From the NCBI GenBank assembly GCA_905198125.1, contig CAJKBH010000007.1, positions 1-64,000 on the forward strand: a DNA stretch of 64,000 nucleotides, read 5' to 3'. Positions 34,851-45,000 of the stretch are shown here, in pieces. Position numbers and translations under genes: made by a program. The notes under the pieces were generated by a model that saw only the letters and a list, made by a program, of their open reading frames with translations, did not search any database and was not told the DNA's origin. Origin of the DNA: an uncultured Porphyromonadaceae bacterium. GTDB taxonomy: Bacteria; Bacteroidota; Bacteroidia; Bacteroidales; Muribaculaceae. Numbering within the stretch: position 1 is the first letter of the stretch; each line of letters opens with the position of its first letter.

Positions 34851-35945
34851 ATGACACTATATCCCAATCTTATAATCGATGCGTTGCGGGGCGTGCGTTA
34901 TCCCGGCAACGGCAAGAGCATTGTCGAACTCGGCATGATAGCCGACAATATGCGCATAGACGGCATGAAGGTCAGCTTCGGCCTGGTGTTCGACAAATCG
35001 ACCGATCCCTTTATCCGCAGCCTGATCAAGACTGCCGAAGCGGCGATACACACCAATGTCAGCCCCGATGTGGAGGTGACCATCACACCGGAATTCAAGC
35101 GCGACGTGGAGCAGAAGGTGAATCCGCTGCCCAAGGTGAAGAACATCATAGGCGTCAGCAGCGGCAAGGGAGGCGTAGGCAAATCGACCGTGGCTTCCAA
35201 CTTAGCTGTGGCACTTGCAGCCGCCGGTTATAAGGTGGGACTGCTTGACGCCGATATATTCGGTCCCTCGATGCCCAAGATGTTCGGGGTGGAAGACGAA
35301 CCCATATACATGATCAACGAGGAGGGTCGTGACTGGATCGAGCCTGTCGAGAAATACGGCGTGAAGCTGCTGTCCATCGGTTTCATGGTCGACAAGAACA
35401 AGCCTGTGCTGTGGCGCGGCGGCATGGCCAGCAACGCCCTGAAGCAGCTTATCACCGACGCGTGGTGGGGCGAGCTGGACTATTTCCTGATCGACATGCC
35501 TCCCGGCACCAGCGACATACATCTGACCCTCGTGCAGACCCTGCCGCTGACCGGCGTAGTGGTCGTGACCACGCCCCAGGAGGTGGCGTTGGCCGACGCA
35601 CGCAAGGGCATAGCCATGTTCCAGCAGGAGCAGGTGAATGTACCGGTGTTGGGTCTTGTCGAGAACATGGCATGGTTCACGCCTGACGCGCATCCTGACG
35701 AGAAATACTATATCTTCGGCAAAGACGGCGGTCTGCGACTGGCCGAAGAAACCGGCACGCAGCTGTTGGGTCAGATACCGCTGGTGGAATCAGTGATGGC
35801 CAATGCCGACGCCGGCACGCCCGCCGCGCTGGGCACCACGCCCGAAGCCACAGCCTACCGCGCCCTCGCTGCCCGCGTGGTAGAAGCCGTCGCCACCCGC
35901 AACGCCACCCTCCCGCCCACCCACAAGGTCGAGATGCACTCATAA
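34851..35945 (+). CDS. Mrp/NBP35-type ATPase (iron-sulfur carrier family)
   Basis: The 364-residue protein has an N-terminal DUF59/MIP18-like domain (about 1-90), a deviant Walker A SSGKGGVGKST (103-113), LLDADIFGPSMPKMFG and a Walker B-like DYFLIDMPPGTSD. Mrp proteins carry Fe-S clusters to apoproteins. The usual C-terminal CxxC is missing: where ENMSxFxCPxC is expected, this protein reads ENMAWFTPDAHPDEKYYIFG. I recall the same replacement in other Bacteroidetes Mrp proteins. Confidence 0.9.
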   Translation: MTLYPNLIIDALRGVRYPGNGKSIVELGMIADNMRIDGMKVSFGLVFDKSTDPFIRSLIKTAEAAIHTNVSPDVEVTITPEFKRDVEQKVNPLPKVKNIIGVSSGKGGVGKSTVASNLAVALAAAGYKVGLLDADIFGPSMPKMFGVEDEPIYMINEEGRDWIEPVEKYGVKLLSIGFMVDKNKPVLWRGGMASNALKQLITDAWWGELDYFLIDMPPGTSDIHLTLVQTLPLTGVVVVTTPQEVALADARKGIAMFQQEQVNVPVLGLVENMAWFTPDAHPDEKYYIFGKDGGLRLAEETGTQLLGQIPLVESVMANADAGTPAALGTTPEATAYRALAARVVEAVATRNATLPPTHKVEMHS

Positions 35946-36038
35946 ACCTGATAGGTTAGGGGCTATGACTTCGTAGCACGCGATTCATTATTATGGACAT
36001 TTATATGTTTTTAATAAAATTGTGTAATTCTGTGGATT

Positions 36039-37175
36039 ATGAATACAACACGGCGCACGGATATCAGGTCGCAGAGTCTTGATCTGCTTCGGTTCCCTCT
36101 GGCTCTGTTCGTCGTCGCCGTACATGTATTCAGACCGTTTTCCTGGTTGGACGACAATGCAGAGGCCTTCCCTGTCGTTGACTGGCTTATTCGCTTTGTA
36201 AATGCTTTTATCGTGGATCAAAGCGTCCCCGTGTATTTTTTCATAGCCGGTTATGTTTTCTTTCTCGGCATGGATATGAGTATAAAAAGTTATGCCGGTA
36301 AATTGCGCCGACGTTGCCATTCGCTGCTCATACCCTATCTGATGTGGAACACCCTCGCTATCCTTTATCTGCTGAAGGTCATGTTGCCCGGAATGAATGC
36401 TGTGTCGGATTTTACGGATACTCAGCAGTTCAGTCTGTCTCTATCCAATTTTATCGAGTGCTATTGGGACAGCAGTCGGGGAATTATACCTCATGTCAAT
36501 CCCAATGATAATGGGATATATCCCATTGACACTCCATTATGGTTTGTGCGGGATTTGATGATAATGGTTCTCATTACTCCGGCTATGTACGCGCTCTATA
36601 AATGTCCAACTCGCGCAGTTACGAAGGTCATTCTTGTTGCCTTCACTCTGGTATGGGCTGTGAAGATACAGGGTCTCGGACATTTATCCCTGCTGCTCGA
36701 AGCTTTTGTATTTTTCTCCTGGGGAGGGTTCATGAGTTATCACAAACGCGACATGATTGTGGAATTCCGCCGTTATTCCACTGTGTCATTCATCCTCTAT
36801 CCATTGCTTGCATTGTCTATATTGTTTCTGACGCCACTATGGCCACAGGCCATGGTGTATGTAAAGAGTATAAATGTAATTGTAGGACTTTTCTTTTTCT
36901 ATAATATTGCGGCATGGTTGGTCACGAAGCGACATTGCCGGGTGAGTTCTTTTCTGTCTTCGGCTTCGTTCTTTATTTATTGCGGCCATTTTATCATACT
37001 TGACCCTGTGGCGAGGCGAGTATTTTCCATTACGGGAACCGGCGGAGATATGGCAGTAGTCAGTGCCTACATACTCACTTATATCATAATCATAGGTCTG
37101 TTACTTGCGATATATTCCATTATGCGTCGTTACACTCCTCGTTTACTGGTGTTGTTCACTGGCGGAAGGTTGTGA
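36039..37175 (+). CDS. acyltransferase-3 family membrane protein
   Basis: This 378-residue integral membrane protein has about ten helices. The N-terminal SLDLLRFPLALFVVAVHVF contains the conserved His of the family, and RRCHSLLIPYLMWN is the second usual landmark. Such enzymes O-acylate surface sugars or other exported molecules. Its composition is more AT-rich than the mrp-like gene before it. It lies just upstream of tRNA-Leu. Confidence 0.88.
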   Translation: MNTTRRTDIRSQSLDLLRFPLALFVVAVHVFRPFSWLDDNAEAFPVVDWLIRFVNAFIVDQSVPVYFFIAGYVFFLGMDMSIKSYAGKLRRRCHSLLIPYLMWNTLAILYLLKVMLPGMNAVSDFTDTQQFSLSLSNFIECYWDSSRGIIPHVNPNDNGIYPIDTPLWFVRDLMIMVLITPAMYALYKCPTRAVTKVILVAFTLVWAVKIQGLGHLSLLLEAFVFFSWGGFMSYHKRDMIVEFRRYSTVSFILYPLLALSILFLTPLWPQAMVYVKSINVIVGLFFFYNIAAWLVTKRHCRVSSFLSSASFFIYCGHFIILDPVARRVFSITGTGGDMAVVSAYILTYIIIIGLLLAIYSIMRRYTPRLLVLFTGGRL

Positions 37176-37206
37176 TTGCACATATACATTTAATACAATT
37201 AAAGAA

Positions 37207-37238
37207 TTTGGAATATTGGGAATTTATTCCTAATTTTG
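37207..37238 (+). promoter_or_regulatory. promoter of tRNA-Leu
   Basis: TTTG at 37207, a 20-base spacer and TAATTTTG at 37231-37238, the full Bacteroidetes -33/-7 arrangement, 14 bases before the tRNA. Confidence 0.7.
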
Positions 37239-37251
37239 CAGTCCGATAAGG

Positions 37252-37333
37252 GCCCTGATGGCGGAATCGGTAGACGCGCTGGTCTCAAACACCAGTGGAG
37301 CAATCCGTGCCGGTTCGACCCCGGCTCAGGGTA
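37252..37333 (+). tRNA. tRNA-Leu (anticodon CAA)
   Basis: The acceptor arms GCCCTGA and TCAGGGT pair (one G:U), with discriminator A at 37333. The anticodon stem CTGGT/ACCAG encloses CTCAAAC, giving anticodon CAA. The long variable region and GGTTCGACC T-loop fit a class II leucine tRNA. CCA is not encoded. The gene stands at the edge of an AT-rich segment with defence-type genes. Confidence 0.93.
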
Positions 37334-37340
37334 CAGAAAC

Positions 37341-37366
37341 GGGGGAGTAGAGCACTCTGCTCCCCC
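37341..37366 (+). terminator. hairpin behind tRNA-Leu
   Basis: GGGGGAG and CTCCCCC arms extend inward by TAG/CTG-type pairs. TAAAATTTT follows, so the T tract is only moderate. Confidence 0.55.
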
Positions 37367-37410
37367 TAAAATTTTATAAGTTAACCTCCTTTATAATTTT
37401 ATTGAAAAGT

Positions 37411-38313
37411 ATGATTCCAACTTATCAAGATTGTATGCTTCCTTTACTTAAGATATTGAAAGAGCATGGAACTCTTTCATTATCGGAATGTACCAATATG
37501 ATCTCAGATATATTTAGGCTTACAAGAGAGGAAAGGAGGGAATTATTGCCGTCTCAGAAACAGACAATTATAAAAAACCGTGTAGGTTGGGCAAAATTCT
37601 ATTTGAATAAGGCGGGGTTGCTTAATGTAGTATCTCGAGGGAAGTATGGCATTTCTCAGAATGGGTTAAATCTTCTTAACAGTAATCCTTTATCCATTTC
37701 AACTGAGGATTTAAAAAGAATTCCAGAATTTAGAGACTTTATACAAAATAATAGAGAAGCTGAGCATTCCATAGATAATAATTCCCAACGCGAAGATACG
37801 CAGAAAAAGACTCCGGAAGAAATTATCGATGATAATTATAAGTTTCTAAATAATAATCTGATAAGTGAAGTGTTGGATTTGATACTTCAACGTGATTCGG
37901 ATTTTTTCGAACGATTGGTGATGAATCTATTAGTAGAGATGGGCTATGGAGAAGGGAAAGTGACAAGAAGAAGCCGAGATGGTGGGATTGATGGCATAAT
38001 AAATGAGGATAAATTAGGTTTGGAGAAAATATTTATTCAAGCAAAGAGATGGCAGCCAGGGAATAATGTAGGAAGGACTGAAATCGAGGGTTTTGTAGGA
38101 GCAATAGATAGACAAAGAGGAGATAAGGGAGTATTTATCACTACCTCTGATTTCTCCAGAGAGGCTTATGATCATTCTTCTACGCATGTGAGTTTGGTAA
38201 AAATCAATGGGAATAAGTTAGCAGAGCTAATGATCCAATATAATATAGGGGTAACTAATAAGACTGTATATAAAATTAAAAAAATAGATTTGGATTATTT
38301 TGACGAGGCCTAA
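37411..38313 (+). CDS. Mrr-type restriction endonuclease
   Basis: Start ATG 37411 gives 300 residues (a TTG at 37402 is a weaker choice). Residues 1-95 form an Mrr N-terminal winged-helix domain (NKAGLLNVVSRGKYGISQNG). Residues 160-285 are the Mrr catalytic domain with Glu168, GGIDG (Asp194) and IFIQAKRW (Gln210, Lys212), the PD-(D/E)xK-type active site. Mrr enzymes cut modified foreign DNA. Its codon use is markedly AT-rich compared with the core genes, and it lies right behind a tRNA, both signs of transfer. Confidence 0.88.
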   Translation: MIPTYQDCMLPLLKILKEHGTLSLSECTNMISDIFRLTREERRELLPSQKQTIIKNRVGWAKFYLNKAGLLNVVSRGKYGISQNGLNLLNSNPLSISTEDLKRIPEFRDFIQNNREAEHSIDNNSQREDTQKKTPEEIIDDNYKFLNNNLISEVLDLILQRDSDFFERLVMNLLVEMGYGEGKVTRRSRDGGIDGIINEDKLGLEKIFIQAKRWQPGNNVGRTEIEGFVGAIDRQRGDKGVFITTSDFSREAYDHSSTHVSLVKINGNKLAELMIQYNIGVTNKTVYKIKKIDLDYFDEA

Positions 38314-38426
38314 AATGTATATTGATTAATTTCAGTTAGAAAATAATAGATATAAATATTGCTTCAATCATTAATTCGATATTATTTAATTCAATTACCG
38401 GCTATCTGAGACGATTTATCCATATC

Positions 38427-38488
38427 TTATCTCTAAAAAATGAGATAATAAAATCGTTATCTCAATTTATTGTTAAAATTTGAGATAA
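38427..38488. promoter_or_regulatory. two inverted-repeat operators upstream of fic
   Basis: TTATCTC/GAGATAA at 38427-38433 and 38442-38448, and TTATCTCAA/TTGAGATAA at 38457-38465 and 38480-38488, share one half-site. They lie just before the fic -7 box (38503-38510), so repression by the HTH of the Fic protein itself is plausible. The rest of 38314-38525 shows nothing else. Confidence 0.6.
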
Positions 38489-38502
38489 TGAGATTTTTAT
38501 TG

Positions 38503-38510
38503 TAATTTTG
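38503..38510 (+). promoter_or_regulatory. -7 box of the fic gene
   Basis: TAATTTTG, 15 bases before the ATG at 38526, giving a very short leader. Confidence 0.6.
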
Positions 38511-38525
38511 TGAAAAATATGAGTT

Positions 38526-39662
38526 ATGATAAATTTAGAGACATTCAAAGCAGGACATTACGAGGATGGATATGGCTATAAATACTTTGTGCCTAACCAT
38601 ATCAATAAAGAATGGACATGGAATAATCCGACTATTAACCATTTGTTGGAAAAAGCAGCCCTGAAATTAGGTGAGCTAAACTCGTTTTCCAAACTTGTTC
38701 CAAATATTGATTTATTCATACAGCTGCATGTGACAAAAGAAGCAGTTATATCAAGCCGCATTGAAGGAACCCAAACAAGGATGGATGAGGCACTGCTTCC
38801 CGAAACCGAAATACAAATTGAACGAAGAGATGATTGGAAAGAGGTTCAAAACTATATTAAAGCGATTAATGATGCTATCAAAAGTTTAGAAATCCTCCCT
38901 ATTTCAAGTAGACTAATCCGTAATACTCATAAGCTTTTATTGGATAGTGTTCGGGGTGAACACAAACTCCCAGGAGAATTCCGGACAAGTCAGAATTGGA
39001 TTGGAGGCAAATCTCTTGCTGATGCCAGGTTTATTCCTCCATCTCATCAACTTATTGGAGAACTGATGGGTGATCTTGAGAAATTTCTAAACAATGATCA
39101 AATTCATCTCCCGTCATTATTGAAGATCGCCATTGCACATTATCAGTTTGAAACGATACACCCATTCTTAGACGGCAATGGACGTATAGGCCGGTTGCTA
39201 ATTACTCTGTTTCTTGTCAAAGAAAAGGTTCTGGATATGCCTTTGCTTTACTTGTCAACATTTTTCGAGAATCCTAAAGACCTTTATTACGATAATCTTT
39301 CTTCGATTCGTACAAAAAATGACATGACGCAATGGATAAAATATTTTCTCGTTGGAATAGAGCAGACAGCAACTAAAGCTGTTGAAACATTATCCTCTAT
39401 ACTGCGTTTCAAGAGTGAGGCAGAGGACTTAATAAGGTCCTCTTATCGTAGCCGTTCTACAAATGCAGTTAGGATACTTCATAGACTCATGAAGAACCCA
39501 TACATAACCGTTGACGACGCAGCTTGTATTTGTGGCATAACATATAACTCAGCTAATACGCTTATCAAGATGATGACAAAAGATAATCTATTGGTAGAGG
39601 TGACCGGTCAGAGCCGAAACAGAATGTACGTTTGTAAATCGTATCTATCTCTGTTTGATTAA
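38526..39662 (+). CDS. Fic-family protein (predicted AMP transferase, class II)
   Basis: The 378-residue protein contains the full Fic motif HPFLDGNGRIGR at 212-223. The N-terminal inhibitory helix SSRIEGTQ (76-83, Glu80) places it among self-inhibited class II enzymes. A C-terminal winged-helix segment (about 310-370, ITVDDAACICGITYNSANTL) suggests DNA binding and self-regulation through the upstream inverted repeats. It is AT-rich like the Mrr gene. No separate antitoxin is needed in this class. Confidence 0.92.
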   Translation: MINLETFKAGHYEDGYGYKYFVPNHINKEWTWNNPTINHLLEKAALKLGELNSFSKLVPNIDLFIQLHVTKEAVISSRIEGTQTRMDEALLPETEIQIERRDDWKEVQNYIKAINDAIKSLEILPISSRLIRNTHKLLLDSVRGEHKLPGEFRTSQNWIGGKSLADARFIPPSHQLIGELMGDLEKFLNNDQIHLPSLLKIAIAHYQFETIHPFLDGNGRIGRLLITLFLVKEKVLDMPLLYLSTFFENPKDLYYDNLSSIRTKNDMTQWIKYFLVGIEQTATKAVETLSSILRFKSEAEDLIRSSYRSRSTNAVRILHRLMKNPYITVDDAACICGITYNSANTLIKMMTKDNLLVEVTGQSRNRMYVCKSYLSLFD

Positions 39663-39700
39663 TTTTTTTAAGTCTTTCATTGAGGGTTTATTGGTTTTGG

Positions 39701-40255
39701 TCAGATGGAGATGCGGCGGGCGTCGTCGAGCTGCTGGAGGTGGGCCAGCTCGTCGGGCGACTGCGAGCCGAGCAGGGCGGGCGCGATAAGCAGGACCTCG
39801 CTGATGATGTTGGCGTCGGAATGCTGCATGGACTTCGACAACTCGGAGCGCGGCCGCATACATATCGTCAGATTGAATGCGAGCGACAGAAAGGTCATGT
39901 ATATCACCAATGAAAGCAACGCTCCCGTGATGGAATCGACAATGCTGTGCTCTCCCTTTTTGAAAACGGCGAATACCAGCCGTGTGGCAAATGTGAATAC
40001 GGGATAGACGATGATGAAGATAAGCGCACAGGCAAGAGTGGAATAAATGAATTCGGTTTCGGGCCGTCCCTGCTCAAACGGAAGAATCTGTATCAGATGC
40101 TGTTGCAGCGGCTCGCGGAAAATGTGCGCGCATACTATACCGAACAGCAAGCCGGCCAGCCTGGGCAACTGTCTGACAAAACCGCGACGGAATCCGGACA
40201 GAAGGGACAGTGCTACGGTTGCGATGGAAATGAGCGACAGAAGCCAGACGGACAT
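39701..40255 (-). CDS. CvpA-family membrane protein
   Basis: The 184-residue protein has four predicted membrane helices and the CvpA opening pattern (LLSLISIATVALSLLSGFRRGFVRQ). The C-terminal 40 residues are hydrophilic. CvpA relatives are linked to colicin V production and envelope maintenance; the precise role is unknown. It is the last gene of the PorU2-to-cvpA unit, 6 bases after ispF, and convergent with fic. Confidence 0.82.
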   Translation of the reverse strand: MSVWLLSLISIATVALSLLSGFRRGFVRQLPRLAGLLFGIVCAHIFREPLQQHLIQILPFEQGRPETEFIYSTLACALIFIIVYPVFTFATRLVFAVFKKGEHSIVDSITGALLSLVIYMTFLSLAFNLTICMRPRSELSKSMQHSDANIISEVLLIAPALLGSQSPDELAHLQQLDDARRISI

Positions 40256-40261
40256 GGGGGG

Positions 40262-40738
40262 TCACACTTTTTGCAACAGACACACTGCCGTGGCGGAAAT
40301 GCCTTCCTCGCGACCCTCGAAGCCAAGGCGTTCGGTGGTGGTGGCTTTCACCGAAACACGGTCAATGTCAACGTGCATCACATCGGCCAACATACGGCGC
40401 ATTTCGGGGATGTAAGATGCGAGTTTTGGTTTCTGCGCCGCTATGGTGATATCGGCATTCCCCGGTTCGTATCCATGACCGCGCACCATATCCATGACGT
40501 GGCCTAACAGAATCTTGGAATCGATGCCTTTGTAGCGCGGGTCGCTGTCGGGGAAGTGTTTGCCTATGTCGCCGAGCGCGAGGGCGCCGAGCAGGGCGTC
40601 GCACAGCGCGTGGATGGCTACGTCGGCGTCGGAATGACCCAATAAACCGAGACTGTGCGGCACGCGTACGCCACACAGCCATAATTCCCTGTCCTCCACC
40701 AGACGGTGGACATCATATCCTTGGCCTATACGGAACAT
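40262..40738 (-). CDS. ispF: 2-C-methyl-D-erythritol 2,4-cyclodiphosphate synthase
   Basis: The 158-residue protein has the usual IspF length. GQGYDVHRL (metal-binding Asp9 and His11), LLGHSDADV with the third metal His shortly after, and the closing KATTTERLGFEGREEGISA are all family landmarks. It forms the cyclic diphosphate of the MEP isoprenoid pathway. It starts 2 bases after the porV stop, the same porV-ispF adjacency I recall from Porphyromonas. Confidence 0.96.
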   Translation of the reverse strand: MFRIGQGYDVHRLVEDRELWLCGVRVPHSLGLLGHSDADVAIHALCDALLGALALGDIGKHFPDSDPRYKGIDSKILLGHVMDMVRGHGYEPGNADITIAAQKPKLASYIPEMRRMLADVMHVDIDRVSVKATTTERLGFEGREEGISATAVCLLQKV

Positions 40739-40740
40739 AA

Positions 40741-41946
40741 TTATCTCTTGCGTTTGCCCATCAGGTCGCGCAGACCGTCCATATCGAATGTCAGCGTGAA
40801 GCGCAGTGTCTGGTCCAGAGGCGATGACTGCGCCGTGGCCAGCATATACGATGCGTCGAGCTGCACCACGTTGAGCGAGAAACCGGCGCCGAACGCGAAA
40901 TAGCTGCGGCCTCCCTTGTTGGGGTGTTCGTAGTTATAACCCAGGCGGGCGAAGAACTGCTGGTTGTAGACATATTCCATACCGACCGAAACGCCGATTT
41001 CCTGAAGTTCCTCCTTGGCGCCCCCGGGAGCGTCGCTGAACGACTTGAAGATACCTGTGATGGGCGACATGGAGTTCCATTTGTCCCAGGCGGTGTTGAA
41101 TTCGTCGATGTTTTCGTACTGGTCCACGCGCGGCATGGTGGGCACCAGGAGTTTGTTCAGGTCCAGACCGATGGCCAGCGAATGATAGTCGGCCAGGGGG
41201 AACATGAAGTTGGCGCCGAGTTTCAGGTTGGTGGGCAGGAAGTAGTTGTTGGTGCCGCCGTCATAGCTCACCTTCGTACCGACGTTGGAGATGTTGAATC
41301 CCCACGAGAACTGGCATTCGTTGCGGCCTATCATGGGGTACGACGTGAAATATCCGTTCAGGTCGACCGCGAAAGCGGAGGCGGCATGGTTCTGCTCGCC
41401 GGTCTGAGTGTCCTGGAACGAGAGGTCGGACAGGATGTAGCGCAGCACCACGCCCATCGAGAATTTGGACGACAGCTTACGGCTGTAGCCCACGTCGATG
41501 GCCATCTCGTACGGATGGATGGTCTGGGCGTTGATGTTCTCCGAGCCTTCGGTGTATCCGGTGGTGACTTCGCCGAGGCTGAAATAGCGGAACGAAGCCG
41601 AAATCGCCTGGTTGTCGCCGCTTCCGATCTTATAGTATCCCGACAGGTCGGCCAGGAAGATGTCGTTTACAATCTTGCGCAGCCACGGGGTGTAGCTGAG
41701 GCTGAGTCCGCCGGTGGAATATGCAAATGCGTATTTCGACGAGTTCCAGTATTGGGAATTCATGTCGGGGTCGGTGGCCGCGCCAAGGTTTCCCAGCGAC
41801 GAGCCGCGGGCATCCGGGGCGATGCTCAGTGTGGTGACACCGGTGTTCACCGGGTTGAACATCTCGCCCTTCAGGTCGTCTTCGGCGTATGCCGTGGCCG
41901 ACACCAGTCCGAGAGCCATCAATATGTATGTCTTCAATATCTTCAT
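40741..41946 (-). CDS. porV: type IX secretion outer-membrane protein PorV
   Basis: The 401-residue protein has a signal peptide (1-21, ATAYAED) and a beta-barrel body of the FadL-like PorV kind: the N-terminal GVTTLSIAPDARGSSLGNLG, ATDPDMNSQYWNSSKYAF, then alternating strands to a final RFTLTFDM. PorV shuttles cargo from the T9SS translocon to the sortase PorU on the cell surface. It lies 73 bases behind porU and directly before ispF. Confidence 0.92.
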   Translation of the reverse strand: MKILKTYILMALGLVSATAYAEDDLKGEMFNPVNTGVTTLSIAPDARGSSLGNLGAATDPDMNSQYWNSSKYAFAYSTGGLSLSYTPWLRKIVNDIFLADLSGYYKIGSGDNQAISASFRYFSLGEVTTGYTEGSENINAQTIHPYEMAIDVGYSRKLSSKFSMGVVLRYILSDLSFQDTQTGEQNHAASAFAVDLNGYFTSYPMIGRNECQFSWGFNISNVGTKVSYDGGTNNYFLPTNLKLGANFMFPLADYHSLAIGLDLNKLLVPTMPRVDQYENIDEFNTAWDKWNSMSPITGIFKSFSDAPGGAKEELQEIGVSVGMEYVYNQQFFARLGYNYEHPNKGGRSYFAFGAGFSLNVVQLDASYMLATAQSSPLDQTLRFTLTFDMDGLRDLMGKRKR

Positions 41947-42019
41947 TGTATTCTAATAAACTTTAAAAGCGCTTCAATATTGCCTGCTGTCCGGGCCGAG
42001 GGGCCATACGGCTCAGAAA

Positions 42020-45000
42020 TCAGTCAATCAGAGTGAAAGTGACGCTGTTCGACCGTATGGTCCGGTTGTCGGGAGCCCGCAGCGTGGCGGTATAGGTGCC
42101 GCTCGGCAGTCCGGCGCGGTCCCAGTCGAAGGGACCGTCCACATTGTCTACGGTGTCTACTATCCGGCCCTCGGCATTCAGCACTATCAGCTGCAGCCCG
42201 GTGTGGCCGGAAGCTGGAATAAACCGCATCGAATCGATTCCGTACGAGCGTTCGGCGGCAAGCGATATGCCGGCGGCATCACGGTTTACGGTAAAGTTCA
42301 ACGTCTTTGTCGCGGTGGCGTTGCCTGCCATGTCCCGCGCCGAATAGGTCAGCGTATGTTCGCCGTCCTTGAGGTGTCCTACAAAGTATGCAGTCCGGTA
42401 TTCAGTAGTGCCGCATATATCATCGTCCGCGACGAGGCCGGTCGATACCTCGATGTCGTCGATGCGCATTGTCAAGGCTGCGCCGGCACCTATACCCGGA
42501 GTCAGGGCCACGTTGTCGGCAACGGTCATGTCCAGCGACATTGTGGCCGCGTCATAGCGTGCGGTCACGACAGGAGCCCGGGTGTCGGTCTGGTCGGCCG
42601 ACGGCTTCTCGACGCGTACCTCGTTATGCTTCATCATGGGCACCGTCACCAGACATGACGCCGAGAGGCGCTGCGAGGGATCGTAGGCCCCTACGTACAT
42701 GTTCAGGTTCGTGACGGCGTCGCCGTACGATACGAAACGTGCGGCCTCTTTAGGCAACGGTATCTTTGCCGTAAACCTGCCGTCCTTTACATTGACAGCT
42801 ACCGAAGAAATCAGGTCCGCACTGAATGTAATCTTATATTTCGGATCGGCAGGCGAAGTGAGGGTCTGTGTCGGTTCGCAGATTTTCAGCACCGCACGGC
42901 CGTTGAAAGGAGCGTCGCCCTCTTTGACATCTATGGTTCCCGATACGGTCAATACGTCGCCGGCCCTGTACGACGTCAGATTACCTGTAAGTTTGCATTC
43001 CATCGCACGGAGAGGGAACGGGACGGTCAGGGCCGGGTCGCCGATATAGATGAACACAAGTTTGTTGAAATCGGTAATCGAGGATTTGGCCTGCGCATAC
43101 ACCTCGCCTATGGTGCGCGACTGTGTGTACGGTCGGTTGCTGCGGTCCCTGAAAAAGGCGTTTGTGAAAAGTTTGGCCAGGTTGAAGTTGCCCGACGCCC
43201 ATGCCGTACGGGTGGAGCAGAACGAACCGATCAGGGCATTGTTGTAATGGGTCACCACTTCCTGACCCATCTCCACGTCGCCGTAATCGGGGACAGTCAG
43301 GTCGCAGCCCGCAAACATCATGAAGAACGGCAGTTTGTTGCGCAGCCGTGCAAAGTCCGGGGCTTGAAAGAATCTTATGGACCAGCCGCCGGCATGGCCG
43401 ACATAGACGGACAGTAGCTTGCCGCTTTCCAGCACTTTGCCATAATAGGATTTCTGGGTTTCCTCAGAAAAGAACTCCTGAGCGAAATTGGAGTGACGAA
43501 ATCTGCCGCCGCATGCCGCACTGACCGCGGTCTGCAGGTTTTCGCCGATCTTTACGGCCTGGTCGTCGTGCAGATGGTCGTCGCCCGAGCACGATGCCGT
43601 GACGGTCTCGTTGACATACCATGCGAAGTCGTCGCTGTCCAGATATGTGAGGTATCTCTTGATCTTGGACACAACCCGTTCGCCATCGGTCTTGCCCTGT
43701 ATAGGCAGAGCGCCGACGCCTGCCTGCACGGTCATGCGATCCAGGGCGGTGAGTGACAGATTGTCGGTCGTGTTGCCGTAATAATCAAGTACGATTGCAG
43801 GTTCGCGCTGTGAGAATATCCCGCCTTCCTGTATGCCGATTATGGGGTAGGCGTAGGGCTGGGAATGGTTGATGCCCCGCGTGTCGCTGCTGATTGGGCC
43901 GACAAGCAGGACATTTCTGAGCGCGTTGCCGTGGGATTCGTACAGCATCTTGACCATCAGTCGCACGGCCACGGGATCCGGAGTGCCGCTGCTGAATTCA
44001 TTGTATATCTGTTCGGTGGTGGCCACGGCCACGTTGATCTTGTCGTGGTCGCGGTGCAGCTGTGCTATCCGCTCGGCGTATTCCAGCATCTCAGGCACGG
44101 CCACGATGAGGAAATCGTATTGCTGCTGTTGCAGGGCGTGAAGGTCCTGGTTGGGCACATTCACCGGATTCTGCGGCCGCAGCTGTGTCCGGGCAGGATT
44201 GAAGGCAAAAAGTATCCTTTGGAATTCCGATTCGCGGAAATATGCTTTATTCCCCTCGCCGGGCAGCAGCACAGGATTATGCGGATCCGTCACGTCCAGC
44301 ACCAGCGCGCCTGCGGGTACGCTGACATATCCGTTGCCGCCCGTCTGTCCCGACGGCTGCAGCCCGAGGCGTTCCTGCACCATTTCCGACCCGGCCTGGC
44401 CCAGATTCTTGGTGTATGTAAGCAGCGTCCAGTCAAAATACAAGTCAGTATTGGCGGAACTAACCGATGCTCCTATCCTTATATCCGAGGACTTGGTCAG
44501 AGTGAACGACGAGGTCCGGATTTCCCTGGCCAATCCCTTTTCTTCCTTGTCGCTGCTGTCCCTGAAGGTATCGCGGTGGCTGTTGCTTCCCACATTCAGC
44601 GAAATAGTATAGGATGCGCCGCTTGCATTGCGTATCAGTACGATTCTTGACAATGTGGAGCACACCGACCTGTCGGCCATATAGCTTACCGGCAGATTCC
44701 ATGACAGGGATTTGCCTGTGGGCAGCGCGCAGTCCCAGAACTCATTGCCACAATTGTCGAGGCCGTGCATGTTGTCCGCTTCGCGTATGCGCCAGTCGTA
44801 GCCGGTGGAGCGGTCGGCGGCATTCTGTTTCAGGTCGGTTACGTCACCCTGCGCTTCAAGCGAACGGGTGGTGCCCCCGTCGGTCAGAAAATAATGACCG
44901 ACGTTGGAATATATGTTGAGCGAATTGCCGCTGAATCCGTCGGCTCCGAGATTCGGCTCGCGCAAGCCGCGTGCGTAGAAGTAGAGCTTGTTGTTGCGGT

